Part shown: piece by piece, positions 34,769-43,127 of the stretch
Layout: the number at the start of each line of letters is the position of its first letter
How positions within the stretch are numbered: position 1 is the first letter of the stretch
Source of the DNA: Changchengzhania lutea
GTDB taxonomy: Bacteria > Bacteroidota > Bacteroidia > Flavobacteriales > Flavobacteriaceae
Reading direction: 5' to 3'
Length of the DNA stretch: 64,000 nt
Assembly: GCF_006974145.1 (NCBI RefSeq)
Contig: NZ_CP039456.1
Span: 4,066,959-4,130,958, forward strand
The notes under the pieces: model-generated
The model's input: only the letters and a program-made list of their open reading frames with translations
Databases searched by the model: none
What the model was told of the DNA's origin: nothing
Translations under genes and position numbers: made by a program

Positions 34769-35224
34769 ATGATATTTAGAATAGCGACAGAAAACGATGT
34801 TTCAACAATTGTGAAAATGATTGCCCATGATGGACTTGGAAAAAAAAGAGAGCATTTTAAAAACCCCATACCTGATGAATATCTAAAAGCGTTTGAAAAA
34901 ATTGACTCAGATGAAAACCAGGAATTGATTGTGGTTGAAAACGAAAATTCTGAAATCATTGGAACCTTACAATTATCATTTATTCAATATTTGACCTATA
35001 GAGGTGGAATAAGAGCACAAATTGAGGCAGTAAGAATTAGAAAAGATAAAAGAGGACTGGGCATTGGAAAAACGATGTTTGAATGGGCAATTCAAAGAGC
35101 TAAAGAACGAAAAGCACATTTACTTCAATTAACAACTGATAAAAAAAGACCTAAGGCAATTAAATTTTATGAAGAATTAGGGTTTAAAGCATCACATGAA
35201 GGAATGAAAATCCACTTTGAATGA
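34769..35224 (+). CDS. GNAT family N-acetyltransferase
   Basis: This 151-residue protein has the GNAT order: MIFRIATENDVSTIVKMI start, GTLQLSFIQYLTYRGGIRAQ, EAVRIRKDKRGLGIGKTMF (acetyl-CoA loop, about 86-105) and AIKFYEELGFKASHEGMKI end. It resembles aminoglycoside- or phosphinothricin-type small-molecule acetyltransferases but the substrate is unknown. The ATG at 34769 was preferred over an in-frame TTG 45 bp upstream that would add an unrelated leader. Its TGA overlaps the ATG of the glycosyltransferase gene by four bases (ATGA), so they form a coupled pair. Confidence 0.88.
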   Translation: MIFRIATENDVSTIVKMIAHDGLGKKREHFKNPIPDEYLKAFEKIDSDENQELIVVENENSEIIGTLQLSFIQYLTYRGGIRAQIEAVRIRKDKRGLGIGKTMFEWAIQRAKERKAHLLQLTTDKKRPKAIKFYEELGFKASHEGMKIHFE

Positions 35225-36228
35225 AAGAGCCATTAGTAAGCATACTTACTCCTTTCAAAAATACAGAATCATTTTTAGAAGACTGTTTGAATTCCATCTT
35301 GAATCAAAGTTATCAAAACTGGGAATTGTTAATAGTGGACGATCATTCTACAGATGCCAGTTATGCCTTAGTAAACCGTTTTGCAGAAAAAGACCAACGC
35401 ATTAAATTATTTAAGAATGCAGACAGCGGCATTATAGACGCCTTGCGTGTTGCTTTTAAACACAGTCGTGGTGAGTTCGTTACCAGAATGGATAGTGATG
35501 ACGTGATGAGACCCAATAAACTGGAAACATTGGTTGGTAATTTACTGCAATATGGTAAGCAACACGTCTCCATAGGTTTGGTGGATTATTTTTCTGCAGA
35601 TGGCATCAAAGAAGGCTATAAAAACTATGAAACCTGGTTAAATGATTTAACTAAAACTGGCACAAACTATTCTGAAATATATAAAGAATGTGTTATTCCT
35701 TCCCCCTGTTGGATGGCTTACAAGAGTGATTTAATAGCTTGTGGTGCTTTTGAGCCTAATAGATATCCAGAAGATTACGATTTGGCGTTTCGCTTTTATA
35801 AATACCACTACACATGTATTCCTTGTGATATTGTGCTTCATAATTGGCGGGATTACAGCACCCGTGCCTCAAGAACTGACGCGCATTATGCGGAAAATCA
35901 TTTTATCGATTTAAAACTAGATTATTTTTTAGAATTAGATTATGACGATACAAAAACCTTAGTGGTTTGGGGAGCTGGCAATAAAGGGAAACTCGTTGCG
36001 AAACAATTAATTAAAAAAGGCATCGATTTTGAATGGATTTGTGATAACCCAAAAAAGATTGGGAAAGACATTTACGGTAAGATATTAAAACCTTTTAATG
36101 CCCTTGAAACCATGGGAAGCTGTCAAAGCATCATCACCGTCGCCAATAGAACCGCTCAAAAGGACATCAAAAACTATTTGGCAAATTTAGACCTACAACC
36201 TATTACAGGTTATATTTTCTTTTGTTAA
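35221..36228 (+). CDS. Family 2 glycosyltransferase with C-terminal Rossmann-like domain
   Basis: The 335-residue protein has an N-terminal GT-A domain (about 1-230): VSILTPFKNTESFLEDCLNS, LLIVDDHSTDAS and the nucleotide/metal motif RMDSDDV. It then has an extra domain (about 240-335) beginning LVVWGAGNKGKLVAKQLIKK, whose GxGxxG pattern looks like a Rossmann fold, followed by ICDNPKKIGKDIYGK. No membrane segment is seen, so it is probably cytoplasmic. The sugar donor and acceptor are unknown. It is translationally coupled to the upstream GNAT gene, and no other surface-sugar genes adjoin. Confidence 0.87.
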   Translation: MKEPLVSILTPFKNTESFLEDCLNSILNQSYQNWELLIVDDHSTDASYALVNRFAEKDQRIKLFKNADSGIIDALRVAFKHSRGEFVTRMDSDDVMRPNKLETLVGNLLQYGKQHVSIGLVDYFSADGIKEGYKNYETWLNDLTKTGTNYSEIYKECVIPSPCWMAYKSDLIACGAFEPNRYPEDYDLAFRFYKYHYTCIPCDIVLHNWRDYSTRASRTDAHYAENHFIDLKLDYFLELDYDDTKTLVVWGAGNKGKLVAKQLIKKGIDFEWICDNPKKIGKDIYGKILKPFNALETMGSCQSIITVANRTAQKDIKNYLANLDLQPITGYIFFC

Positions 36229-36329
36229 TTCATGTTTTCGAAATAAAAAAATTTCTTAAAACCGACTATTCCCGAGGCAAGCCGTAGGGGTATTTCGCCG
36301 GTTTCATTTTAACCTTGGGGTCAAAAACC

Positions 36330-36441
36330 GAAATTTTGTATTTTACCTCACCCAGAACTGCTGAAAATGGCAGTTCTGACCTCTCCCAAGGAGAGGTAAA
36401 CAGGAAACCCCGACCCCAAGGGTCGGAGAATCTTTAGATTA
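36330..36441. repeat. Dispersed two-hairpin intergenic repeat, copy 2
   Basis: This copy starts GAAATTTTGTATTTT and contains stems AGAACTGC/GCAGTTCT (36354-36361 with 36370-36377) and ACCTCTCC/GGAGAGGT (36379-36386 with 36390-36397), then GGAAACCCCGA (36403-36413) and a third stem CCGACCC/GGGTCGG (36410-36416 with 36420-36426). The layout equals the copy at 13673-13778, with base pairs changed on both sides. An extra inverted pair, CCTTGGGGTC at 36313-36322 and GACCCCAAGG at 36412-36421, encloses it. It fills most of the 284-bp gap before the BatA gene. Confidence 0.78.
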
Positions 36442-36512
36442 AATGGTTTTCAAAATTATTGAACCCCTTAAAAATGAAAAAAAATATGTAGGTTTGACAA
36501 ACCTCAAAAGGC

Positions 36513-38438
36513 ATGCAGTTTAAACATCCAGAATTTCTTTACGCTTTATTTCTGCTGCTCATTCCTATTATTGTTCACTTATTCCAATTACGTAAATTCA
36601 GAAAAGAACCATTTACAAATGTGGCTTTTTTAAAGAAGGTGACCCTTCAAACCCGGAAAAGTTCACAAATTAAAAAATGGTTGATGCTTATAACGCGTAT
36701 GTCGCTGTTAGCAGCAATCATACTCGCCTTTGCACAACCGTTTATAGCGAAATCTGATGCGTTTAAAAAAACAAGGGAGACGGTTATTTACTTAGATAAC
36801 TCTTTTAGTATGCAAGCCAAGGGCAATCAAGGCGAACTCCTAAAACGAGCTGTTCAAAATTTATTGTCCTCCTTAGACGAAGATGAGAAGATATCAATAA
36901 TCACCAATGACAAAACTTTTAAAGATGTCACATTAAAAGCCATAAAAAACGACCTTTTACAGTTAGATTATTCTTCGACACAATTAACACCTAAAACGAT
37001 TCTACTTAAAAGTAAAATGCTTTTTGGTAAAAACACCAATAGCTTGAAGGACTTGATTTTTATTTCAGATTTTCAAGCAAAAAATGATCCTTTTCCACAA
37101 GACATCGACTCGTTAATAAATTTGCATTTGGTAAAACTCCAACCGCTAAATGCTAATAATGTGTTTATCGATACGGCTTATGTTTCTAAAACATCAGCAA
37201 CTCAAACGGATCTTTTGGTCAGGTTAAAAAACCATGGCGATGTTATAGATGACCTGCCAATATCATTATTTAATGATGATATTCTCATATCAAAAACATC
37301 GGTAACTATTGAAAAAGAGGCTAACGCTACATTTTCGCTTCCGATAAATACTATAATAAATGGTAAACTAACCATTGAAGATGGGCATCTACAGTTTGAT
37401 AATAGTTTATTTTTTAATATCAATAGCAATAGCAAAACCAATGTACTCGCTATTGGCAAAACAAATGATTCGTACCTAAAACGCATTTTTACTAAAAATG
37501 AGTTTCATTATACAGCTACAGTATTAAACCAATTAAATTATAACATTTTAAACGATCAATTCCTGATTGTCTTAAATGAATTGACCACCCTTCCAGCCGC
37601 ATTAGTGTCAGCTCTAAAACAATTTACAAATCAAGGAGGAAGTTTGCTCATTATCCCACCATCAGATAATAACATGCCATCTTACAATTCATTATTATCA
37701 AATTACAATATAAGCCTTAGCGACTTCATTAAAACTAAAAAGCGCATTACGACAATAAATTACGGACATCCTTTGTATAACAATGGGGTTTTTGAAAAGC
37801 AAATTAGCAATTTTCAGTATCCAAAAGTGAATACCTATTATACGATCGCATCCAATGGCATATCATCTATTCTAAATTATGAAGATGGAAAACCCTTTTT
37901 ATTGCAAAGCAACCAAGTGTTTCTTTTTAGTAGCGCTTTAAATGCAGCAAATTCCAACTTTCAAAATTCACCATTAATAGTACCTACATTATATAACATC
38001 GGGAAATATAGCTTGAAGAATCCAGACTTGTATTACACCTTAGGACAACCAAATACTTTTGATGTAGATATTCAATTGCAGCAAGATGATATATTATCCC
38101 TCGTAAATAACGATATCAATATCATTCCTAAGCAAACATATTTTAATAATAAAGTCATTATAAATACTTCCGATAACCCGACTGTTGCTGGTATTTATAG
38201 TGTAAACAATCGGGAAGCCATCATAAAAAACGTCAGTTTTAATTATAATAGAAGTGAAAGTCAATTGATGTATCAGGACTTATCAAATATTAAAAATGTC
38301 ATGCTCAGTGATTCTATTACCAATAGTTTTAATACACTAAAAAGTGAATCAAAAGTTAAGGCCCTATGGAAATGGTTTGTTATTTTTGCATTGGTGTTGT
38401 TAATTATTGAAATGCTCATCTTAAAATATTTTAAATGA
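36513..38438 (+). CDS. BatA-domain membrane protein with von Willebrand-like region
   Basis: The 641-residue protein starts with the BatA domain (QFKHPEFLYALFLLLIPIIV and HLFQLRKFRKEPFTNVAFLK), which includes two membrane helices (about 8-25 and 58-75). A VWA-like segment follows (ETVIYLDNSFSMQAKG, a partial DxSxS metal site), then a long periplasmic part and a closing helix (about 618-636). BatA/BatB-type proteins are linked to the Bacteroides aerotolerance (Bat) system and to envelope chaperone complexes, but this gene lacks the other bat genes nearby. It overlaps the next gene by four bases (ATGA). Confidence 0.85.
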   Translation: MQFKHPEFLYALFLLLIPIIVHLFQLRKFRKEPFTNVAFLKKVTLQTRKSSQIKKWLMLITRMSLLAAIILAFAQPFIAKSDAFKKTRETVIYLDNSFSMQAKGNQGELLKRAVQNLLSSLDEDEKISIITNDKTFKDVTLKAIKNDLLQLDYSSTQLTPKTILLKSKMLFGKNTNSLKDLIFISDFQAKNDPFPQDIDSLINLHLVKLQPLNANNVFIDTAYVSKTSATQTDLLVRLKNHGDVIDDLPISLFNDDILISKTSVTIEKEANATFSLPINTIINGKLTIEDGHLQFDNSLFFNINSNSKTNVLAIGKTNDSYLKRIFTKNEFHYTATVLNQLNYNILNDQFLIVLNELTTLPAALVSALKQFTNQGGSLLIIPPSDNNMPSYNSLLSNYNISLSDFIKTKKRITTINYGHPLYNNGVFEKQISNFQYPKVNTYYTIASNGISSILNYEDGKPFLLQSNQVFLFSSALNAANSNFQNSPLIVPTLYNIGKYSLKNPDLYYTLGQPNTFDVDIQLQQDDILSLVNNDINIIPKQTYFNNKVIINTSDNPTVAGIYSVNNREAIIKNVSFNYNRSESQLMYQDLSNIKNVMLSDSITNSFNTLKSESKVKALWKWFVIFALVLLIIEMLILKYFK

Positions 38439-39688
38439 ACATACTTATAAAGTCTGCTACAATTATTGATTCTAAAAGTGATTTTCACAATTTGACTCAA
38501 GATCTTTTAATTGAAAAAGGCATAATTACCAAAATTGCCAACAGCATTAAGAATCCAGGGAATTACAAGGAAGTTACATTAGACAATCTGCACATATCCC
38601 AAGGGTGGTTTGATAGTAGTGTATGTTTTGGCGAACCGGGATTTGAAGAACGTGAAACCATAAAAAACGGACTTAAAACGGCAGCAGCATCAGGATTTAC
38701 AGCTGTGGCCATGAATGCTAACACCCATCCGGTAATTGACTCTAATTCAGACATCACATTTGTAAATTCAAAGTCAAATAATAATATAGTCACCTTATTG
38801 CCCGTAGGAGCGCTTACTGTAAATAGTAATGGTAAAGATTTAGCAGAACTTTATGATATGAAAAATGCCGGAGCTGTAGCATTTTATGATTATAAGCGTC
38901 CTATTTCCAATGCAAATCTTATGAAAATTGCATTGCAGTATGCCAGTAATTTTGATGGATTAGTGTGTTCCTTTCCCTTAGATGAAAGTATCTCGGGACA
39001 TGGCGTTATGAATGAGCATATATCGAGCACCATGCTTGGGTTAAAAGGAAGTCCTGCACTAGCAGAGGAGCTTCAAATAGCAAGGGATTTATTTTTATTG
39101 GAATATACGGGCGGTAAATTACATATTCCAACCATTTCCACATTGAAATCTGTGGCTTTAATTCGAGAAGCAAAAAAGAAAAAATTGGATGTGACGTGTA
39201 GCGTTGCGATTCATAACCTCTATTTTACAGATAGTGTTTTATCAGATTTTAGCACGCTTTATAAGGTATCACCACCACTTAGAACCCAAGCGGACATAGA
39301 GGCCTTAATTGACGGGCTAAAAGACGACACTATTGATATGGTAACCTGTGATCATAACCCTATGGATGTAGAACAAAAGAAAGTGGAGTTTGATCACGCG
39401 GCTTATGGAACCATTGGTTTAGAAAGTGCTTTTGGAGCACTTCAAAAAATGTTTACTACAAAAAAAACCATAGAATTACTAACAAAAGGAAAAAGCAGAT
39501 TTGGAGTTGAGTTTTCATCTATAGCTATTAATAATCCCATAAATATAACCCTTTTTAATCCCGATACTACATATACATTTTCTAAACAGGACATGATTTC
39601 AAAATCAAAAAACGCCATTTTTGAGAATGAAACGCTAAAAGGAAAAGTTTATGGTATTATGGCCAATAATAAAGTATCTCTAAACTAA
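38435..39688 (+). CDS. Dihydroorotase-like protein lacking the HxH metal site
   Basis: The 417-residue protein is clearly an amidohydrolase of the dihydroorotase class (GFEERETIKNGLKTAAASGF, DMVTCDHNPMDVEQK). However, the sequence DxHxHxREPG, which supplies two zinc ligands and the carboxylate-binding Arg, reads D60-S-S-V-C-F-G-E-P-G69 here. Both His and the Arg are replaced by Ser62, Cys64 and Gly66, and only the later His (IHNL) and Asp (CDH) remain. It is therefore probably inactive, perhaps a structural partner of aspartate carbamoyltransferase like the PyrC' proteins, or a protein with another role. It is coupled to the BatA gene. Confidence 0.87.
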   Translation: MNILIKSATIIDSKSDFHNLTQDLLIEKGIITKIANSIKNPGNYKEVTLDNLHISQGWFDSSVCFGEPGFEERETIKNGLKTAAASGFTAVAMNANTHPVIDSNSDITFVNSKSNNNIVTLLPVGALTVNSNGKDLAELYDMKNAGAVAFYDYKRPISNANLMKIALQYASNFDGLVCSFPLDESISGHGVMNEHISSTMLGLKGSPALAEELQIARDLFLLEYTGGKLHIPTISTLKSVALIREAKKKKLDVTCSVAIHNLYFTDSVLSDFSTLYKVSPPLRTQADIEALIDGLKDDTIDMVTCDHNPMDVEQKKVEFDHAAYGTIGLESAFGALQKMFTTKKTIELLTKGKSRFGVEFSSIAINNPINITLFNPDTTYTFSKQDMISKSKNAIFENETLKGKVYGIMANNKVSLN

Positions 39689-39694
39689 AATATT

Positions 39695-40027
39695 ATGAAT
39701 GAGCAAGATGTTGAAACAGGAAAAGGATTAGCCATTATAAGCTACTTAACCATCATTGGAACCATAATTGCTTTTTTTATGAATAACGATAAAAAGAACC
39801 CGTTCACTAGTTTTCATGTAAGACAGGCACTCGGTTTATGGTTAACTTATTTTATTCTGGCTTGGGTTGTAAGTTGGTTCGATAGCTGGTTGGCAACCTT
39901 TGGTTTTTGGATGTTCTTTGGTGTCCTATTCATTTATGGCTTTGTTAATGCCATTGCAGGAAAAGCACAAACGGTTCCTATTTTAGGCGATTTCTTTCAA
40001 AAATGGTTTAATAATATTGGTAGATAA
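39695..40027 (+). CDS. DUF4870-like small membrane protein
   Basis: The 110-residue protein has about three hydrophobic segments (LAIISYLTIIGTIIAFF; ALGLWLTYFILAWVV; FGFWMFFGVLFIYGFVNAIAG) and the FHVRQALGLWL motif. This composition fits the DUF4870/Tic20-like family of small integral membrane proteins. Function is unknown. It begins six bases after the dihydroorotase-like gene and ends directly against the next ATG (no gap), so it belongs to the BatA operon. Confidence 0.82.
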   Translation: MNEQDVETGKGLAIISYLTIIGTIIAFFMNNDKKNPFTSFHVRQALGLWLTYFILAWVVSWFDSWLATFGFWMFFGVLFIYGFVNAIAGKAQTVPILGDFFQKWFNNIGR

Positions 40028-40684
40028 ATGACAAATACACAACTCTCTTTAAATCACATCATTAGAAAATCGTCTTTAACTGATAACGCACCTGTGCTTA
40101 TCATGCTTCATGGTTATGGAAGCGACGAAAACGATTTATTTTCATTCGCCAATGAATTGCCAGAAGAGCTTTTTATTATTTCAGTGAAAGCGCCCTACCC
40201 TATGCAACCTTTCGGAAACGCCTGGTATGCCATTAATTTTGATGCAGATCAAGGGAAATGGAACGATAATGAACAAGCCAAAGAATCTAGGGATTTAATC
40301 GCCACTTTTATTGATGAAGTCATTGAGACTTACCCTGTAAATAAAAATGCTATATCCCTTTTAGGGTTTAGTCAAGGAAGCATTTTAAGCTATGCCGTGG
40401 CATTTAGCTATCCAGAAAAAATTAAAAATATTGTGGCTTTAAGCGGTTATATAAATCATGATATTTTACCTGAACAAATGGAAGATGCCCAGTATGCCCA
40501 TTTAGATTTTTACTGTTCTCATGGCAGTGTAGACCAAGTAATTCCCGTGGATTGGGCAAGACAGGTTTCTCCTTTTTTGAGCAAACATCACATCAAGCAT
40601 GTGTATTCAGAATTTCCTATTGGCCATGGCGTTGCACCTCAAAATTTTTACGCGCTTAAAGATTGGCTTCACAAGCGTTTGTAG
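40028..40684 (+). CDS. Alpha/beta-hydrolase esterase (phospholipase/carboxylesterase family)
   Basis: The 218-residue esterase belongs to the phospholipase/carboxylesterase class (YpfH-like). LIMLHGYGSDENDLF carries the oxyanion hole, LLGFSQGSILSYA the nucleophilic Ser (about 119), HGSVDQVIPV the Asp and FPIGHGVAP the His. No signal peptide is present, so it is cytoplasmic. It is the last gene of the four-gene BatA operon and is followed by a bidirectional terminator. The substrate is unknown. Confidence 0.9.
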   Translation: MTNTQLSLNHIIRKSSLTDNAPVLIMLHGYGSDENDLFSFANELPEELFIISVKAPYPMQPFGNAWYAINFDADQGKWNDNEQAKESRDLIATFIDEVIETYPVNKNAISLLGFSQGSILSYAVAFSYPEKIKNIVALSGYINHDILPEQMEDAQYAHLDFYCSHGSVDQVIPVDWARQVSPFLSKHHIKHVYSEFPIGHGVAPQNFYALKDWLHKRL

Positions 40685-40727
40685 AAGCATCATTTAATAC
40701 CGCATAAGAATTGTATAGGTTTAAAAC

Positions 40728-40760
40728 AAAAAACCAATGTTTAAAAAGCATTGGTTTTTT
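40728..40760. terminator. Bidirectional hairpin terminator
   Basis: A perfect 12-bp stem (AAAAAACCAATG and CATTGGTTTTTT) with a nine-base loop lies between the convergent esterase and response-regulator genes. Confidence 0.88.
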
Positions 40761-40781
40761 GTTTTTATATGAGAGGTTAAA

Positions 40782-41483
40782 TTAATTAACCACTAATCGA
40801 AATCCTTCACCATGAATATTTAGTATCTCTACCTTATCGTCTAATTTTAAATATTTACGAAGTTTCGCAATATAAACATCCATACTTCTGGATGTAAAAT
40901 AATTATCGTCCCTCCAAATTTTAGTTAATGCTAGTTCTCTTGGCATCAAATCATTTTCATGTAAGGCTAATAAGCGCAATAATTCATTTTCTTTTGGTGA
41001 TAACTTAATAGGATCTCCCCCATTATATCGAAGAAAACGTAATTTTGAATTCAAGTCGAACCCACCAATTTTAAATTCAAACTGTTTACTATCCGAAATG
41101 GTTTCAGTAGCCTTACGTTGCATGATGGCTTTAATCTTCATGAGCAAGACTTCACTATCAAACGGCTTGTTCAAATAGTCATCTGCACCTACTTTGTAGC
41201 CTTTAAGCACATCTTCTTTCATGGCTTTAGCTGTTAAAAACACAATAGGGACATCTGTATTTTTTTCTCTAATTTCTTTAGCCAGTGTAAATCCGTCCTT
41301 ATATGGCATCATCACATCAAGAATACATAAATCGTAATCATCCTTCTTGAATTTTTCAAAACCTTCCATACCATTTTTGGCGTGAACAACATCATAATCA
41401 TTCATCATTAAATAATCTTTAAGTACGGTGCCAAAATTAGGATCGTCTTCTACTAGTAATATTTTTTTGTTTTGTTGTTCCAT
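40782..41483 (-). CDS. OmpR/PhoB-type response regulator
   Basis: The 233-residue regulator has a receiver domain (1-120) with phosphoacceptor Asp56 in CILDVMMPYKDG, acidic pocket EDD at 12-14, and LTAKAM with the conserved Lys. A winged-helix DNA-binding domain follows (about 135-232), ending MDVYIAKLRKYLKLDDKVEI. It forms a two-component pair with the kinase gene two bases upstream. The closest well-known analogue in this phylum is RprY of the Bacteroides RprX/RprY pair, but that is a guess from family resemblance. Its regulon cannot be read from this window. Confidence 0.93.
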   Translation of the reverse strand: MEQQNKKILLVEDDPNFGTVLKDYLMMNDYDVVHAKNGMEGFEKFKKDDYDLCILDVMMPYKDGFTLAKEIREKNTDVPIVFLTAKAMKEDVLKGYKVGADDYLNKPFDSEVLLMKIKAIMQRKATETISDSKQFEFKIGGFDLNSKLRFLRYNGGDPIKLSPKENELLRLLALHENDLMPRELALTKIWRDDNYFTSRSMDVYIAKLRKYLKLDDKVEILNIHGEGFRLVVN

Positions 41484-41485
41484 AA

Positions 41486-43057
41486 TTATGTTATTATTGG
41501 AAGTTTAATTGTAAATGTGCTTCCGTTATCTTTTTCACTTTCTACCGTTATATGTCCATGATGATCATCAACAATACGTTTTACATAAGCCAAACCTAAA
41601 CCGTGGCCTTTAACATTATGTATGTTTCCGGTGTGTTCTCTATAAAATTTTTCGAACACCCGTTTGATAGCTGTCTTACTCATACCACTACCATAATCCT
41701 TTATTTTCAGTATAATATTATTCCCAACATTTTCTGTATGCACCTCTATTTCTGGAGCATTTGGCGAATATTTAATCGCATTGTCCAACATGTTTACTAT
41801 CACATTTGTAAAATGTGTTTCATTAGCCAGTACTGATGTTTCTTCGGCCTTAAAAAAGGTTTTAATATGTCCTTTTCTATCTTCAACAATAAGCTCTACG
41901 TGCGTTATAGCATCGTAAAGTAAGTCGTGTAAATCTACTCTATCCTTACTAATATTAAGTTCATTTCTCTCTAATTTGGATATTCTAAGTACGTTTTCAA
42001 CCTGCGCATGCATCCGCTTATTTTCTTCTTTAATCATACCTAAATATCGAATCACCTTATCGTTATCATTTATCACTTTAGGATTCTTAATAGCATCCAA
42101 AGCTAAATTAATAGTCGCTATAGGTGTTTTGAATTCATGCGTCATGTTATTAATAAAGTCTGTTTTTATTTCAGATATTTTACGTTGCTTGACCAATTGA
42201 TATAAAGCACTTGATGATGCTAATATTATGATTAAAGTAAACATGATAGACAATAAAACGATACCTATAATAGAAGACAAAATAAATTTACTATCATCGG
42301 GAAAATTAACTAGAAGCTTATATGGACTCTGATTGTTCTCGTCATAAAAAATGGGCACACTATAGGTTGACTCCTTAATATTCTCAAAATCATCACTCTG
42401 AACTTTAGTAGCTAAATCATTATTATAAATAGCAAACTCATAGTCTATATCGATATTATCTTCCTTTAATTTCTTTGATAACAATTTTCTGATTTCATCT
42501 TCTGAAACCCGCTTGTAAATCGGTGCACGTTTTAATAATGCCTTAAAACTTTTATTAAAACTATTTCTCTGAGCTTCAATTATAGAACCACTATTGATGA
42601 TATTTAATATAGGACTTTCACCCATATCCTTATCGTCAAATTCGTTGTCATTATAAACTTCAATTTTAGATTTACCTATAAAGTTCTTAATGCTTACGCT
42701 ATCCAAACCAATGTCAAAGATCGATGATGATAATTTTAAATTCTCTTCTAAAATACCACTACTATAAATAAGTGTTTCCTTTGTATTATCGTTTGTTTGA
42801 TATATAAACAACTGAGAAACGGCAGCAGAATCGCCCTGCTTTTCTCTGTCCAAGCTCTGAAATTTTTCAAAAACGTTATCTAATTCGTTTTTTTCAATAG
42901 TGTTAGAGACATAGCTCAGTGCTTTTTTAACATTGAAATCAAATCGTGCTCTTTCGTTGTCTACAGACCCTTTAATATAATACGCCTGAACGAATATGAT
43001 ACCTATAAGTGACAAACTCAATAAAATCACCAAAAGGATAAATATTCTTTTACTCAT
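41486..43057 (-). CDS. Membrane-bound sensor histidine kinase
   Basis: The 523-residue sensor has a first membrane helix at about 5-27, a periplasmic sensing region of about 230 residues, a second helix near 258-285, and a HisKA domain with phosphoacceptor His307 in NNMTHEFKTPIATIN. The ATPase domain (about 400-523) has N-box NMLDNAIKYSP, G1 IKDYGSGMS and G2 GLGLAYVKRIV. No HAMP domain is visible, which is unusual but common for this flavobacterial class. It pairs with the response regulator downstream. A -7 box ends four bases before its ATG, so the message may be leaderless. Confidence 0.93.
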   Translation of the reverse strand: MSKRIFILLVILLSLSLIGIIFVQAYYIKGSVDNERARFDFNVKKALSYVSNTIEKNELDNVFEKFQSLDREKQGDSAAVSQLFIYQTNDNTKETLIYSSGILEENLKLSSSIFDIGLDSVSIKNFIGKSKIEVYNDNEFDDKDMGESPILNIINSGSIIEAQRNSFNKSFKALLKRAPIYKRVSEDEIRKLLSKKLKEDNIDIDYEFAIYNNDLATKVQSDDFENIKESTYSVPIFYDENNQSPYKLLVNFPDDSKFILSSIIGIVLLSIMFTLIIILASSSALYQLVKQRKISEIKTDFINNMTHEFKTPIATINLALDAIKNPKVINDNDKVIRYLGMIKEENKRMHAQVENVLRISKLERNELNISKDRVDLHDLLYDAITHVELIVEDRKGHIKTFFKAEETSVLANETHFTNVIVNMLDNAIKYSPNAPEIEVHTENVGNNIILKIKDYGSGMSKTAIKRVFEKFYREHTGNIHNVKGHGLGLAYVKRIVDDHHGHITVESEKDNGSTFTIKLPIIT

Positions 43058-43061
43058 TAAT

Positions 43062-43069
43062 CAAATTTA
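43062..43069 (-). promoter_or_regulatory. Bacteroidota -7 box directly before the histidine kinase gene
   Basis: On the minus strand TAAATTTG is followed by ATTA and then the ATG at 43055-43057. With transcription starting about five to seven bases after the box, the transcript would begin at or next to the start codon. Confidence 0.5.
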
Positions 43070-43127
43070 ACATTTTAACATTTAGTCCACTTACCATTTA
43101 ACCTTACATTAACAAAAATGTTAAAAT

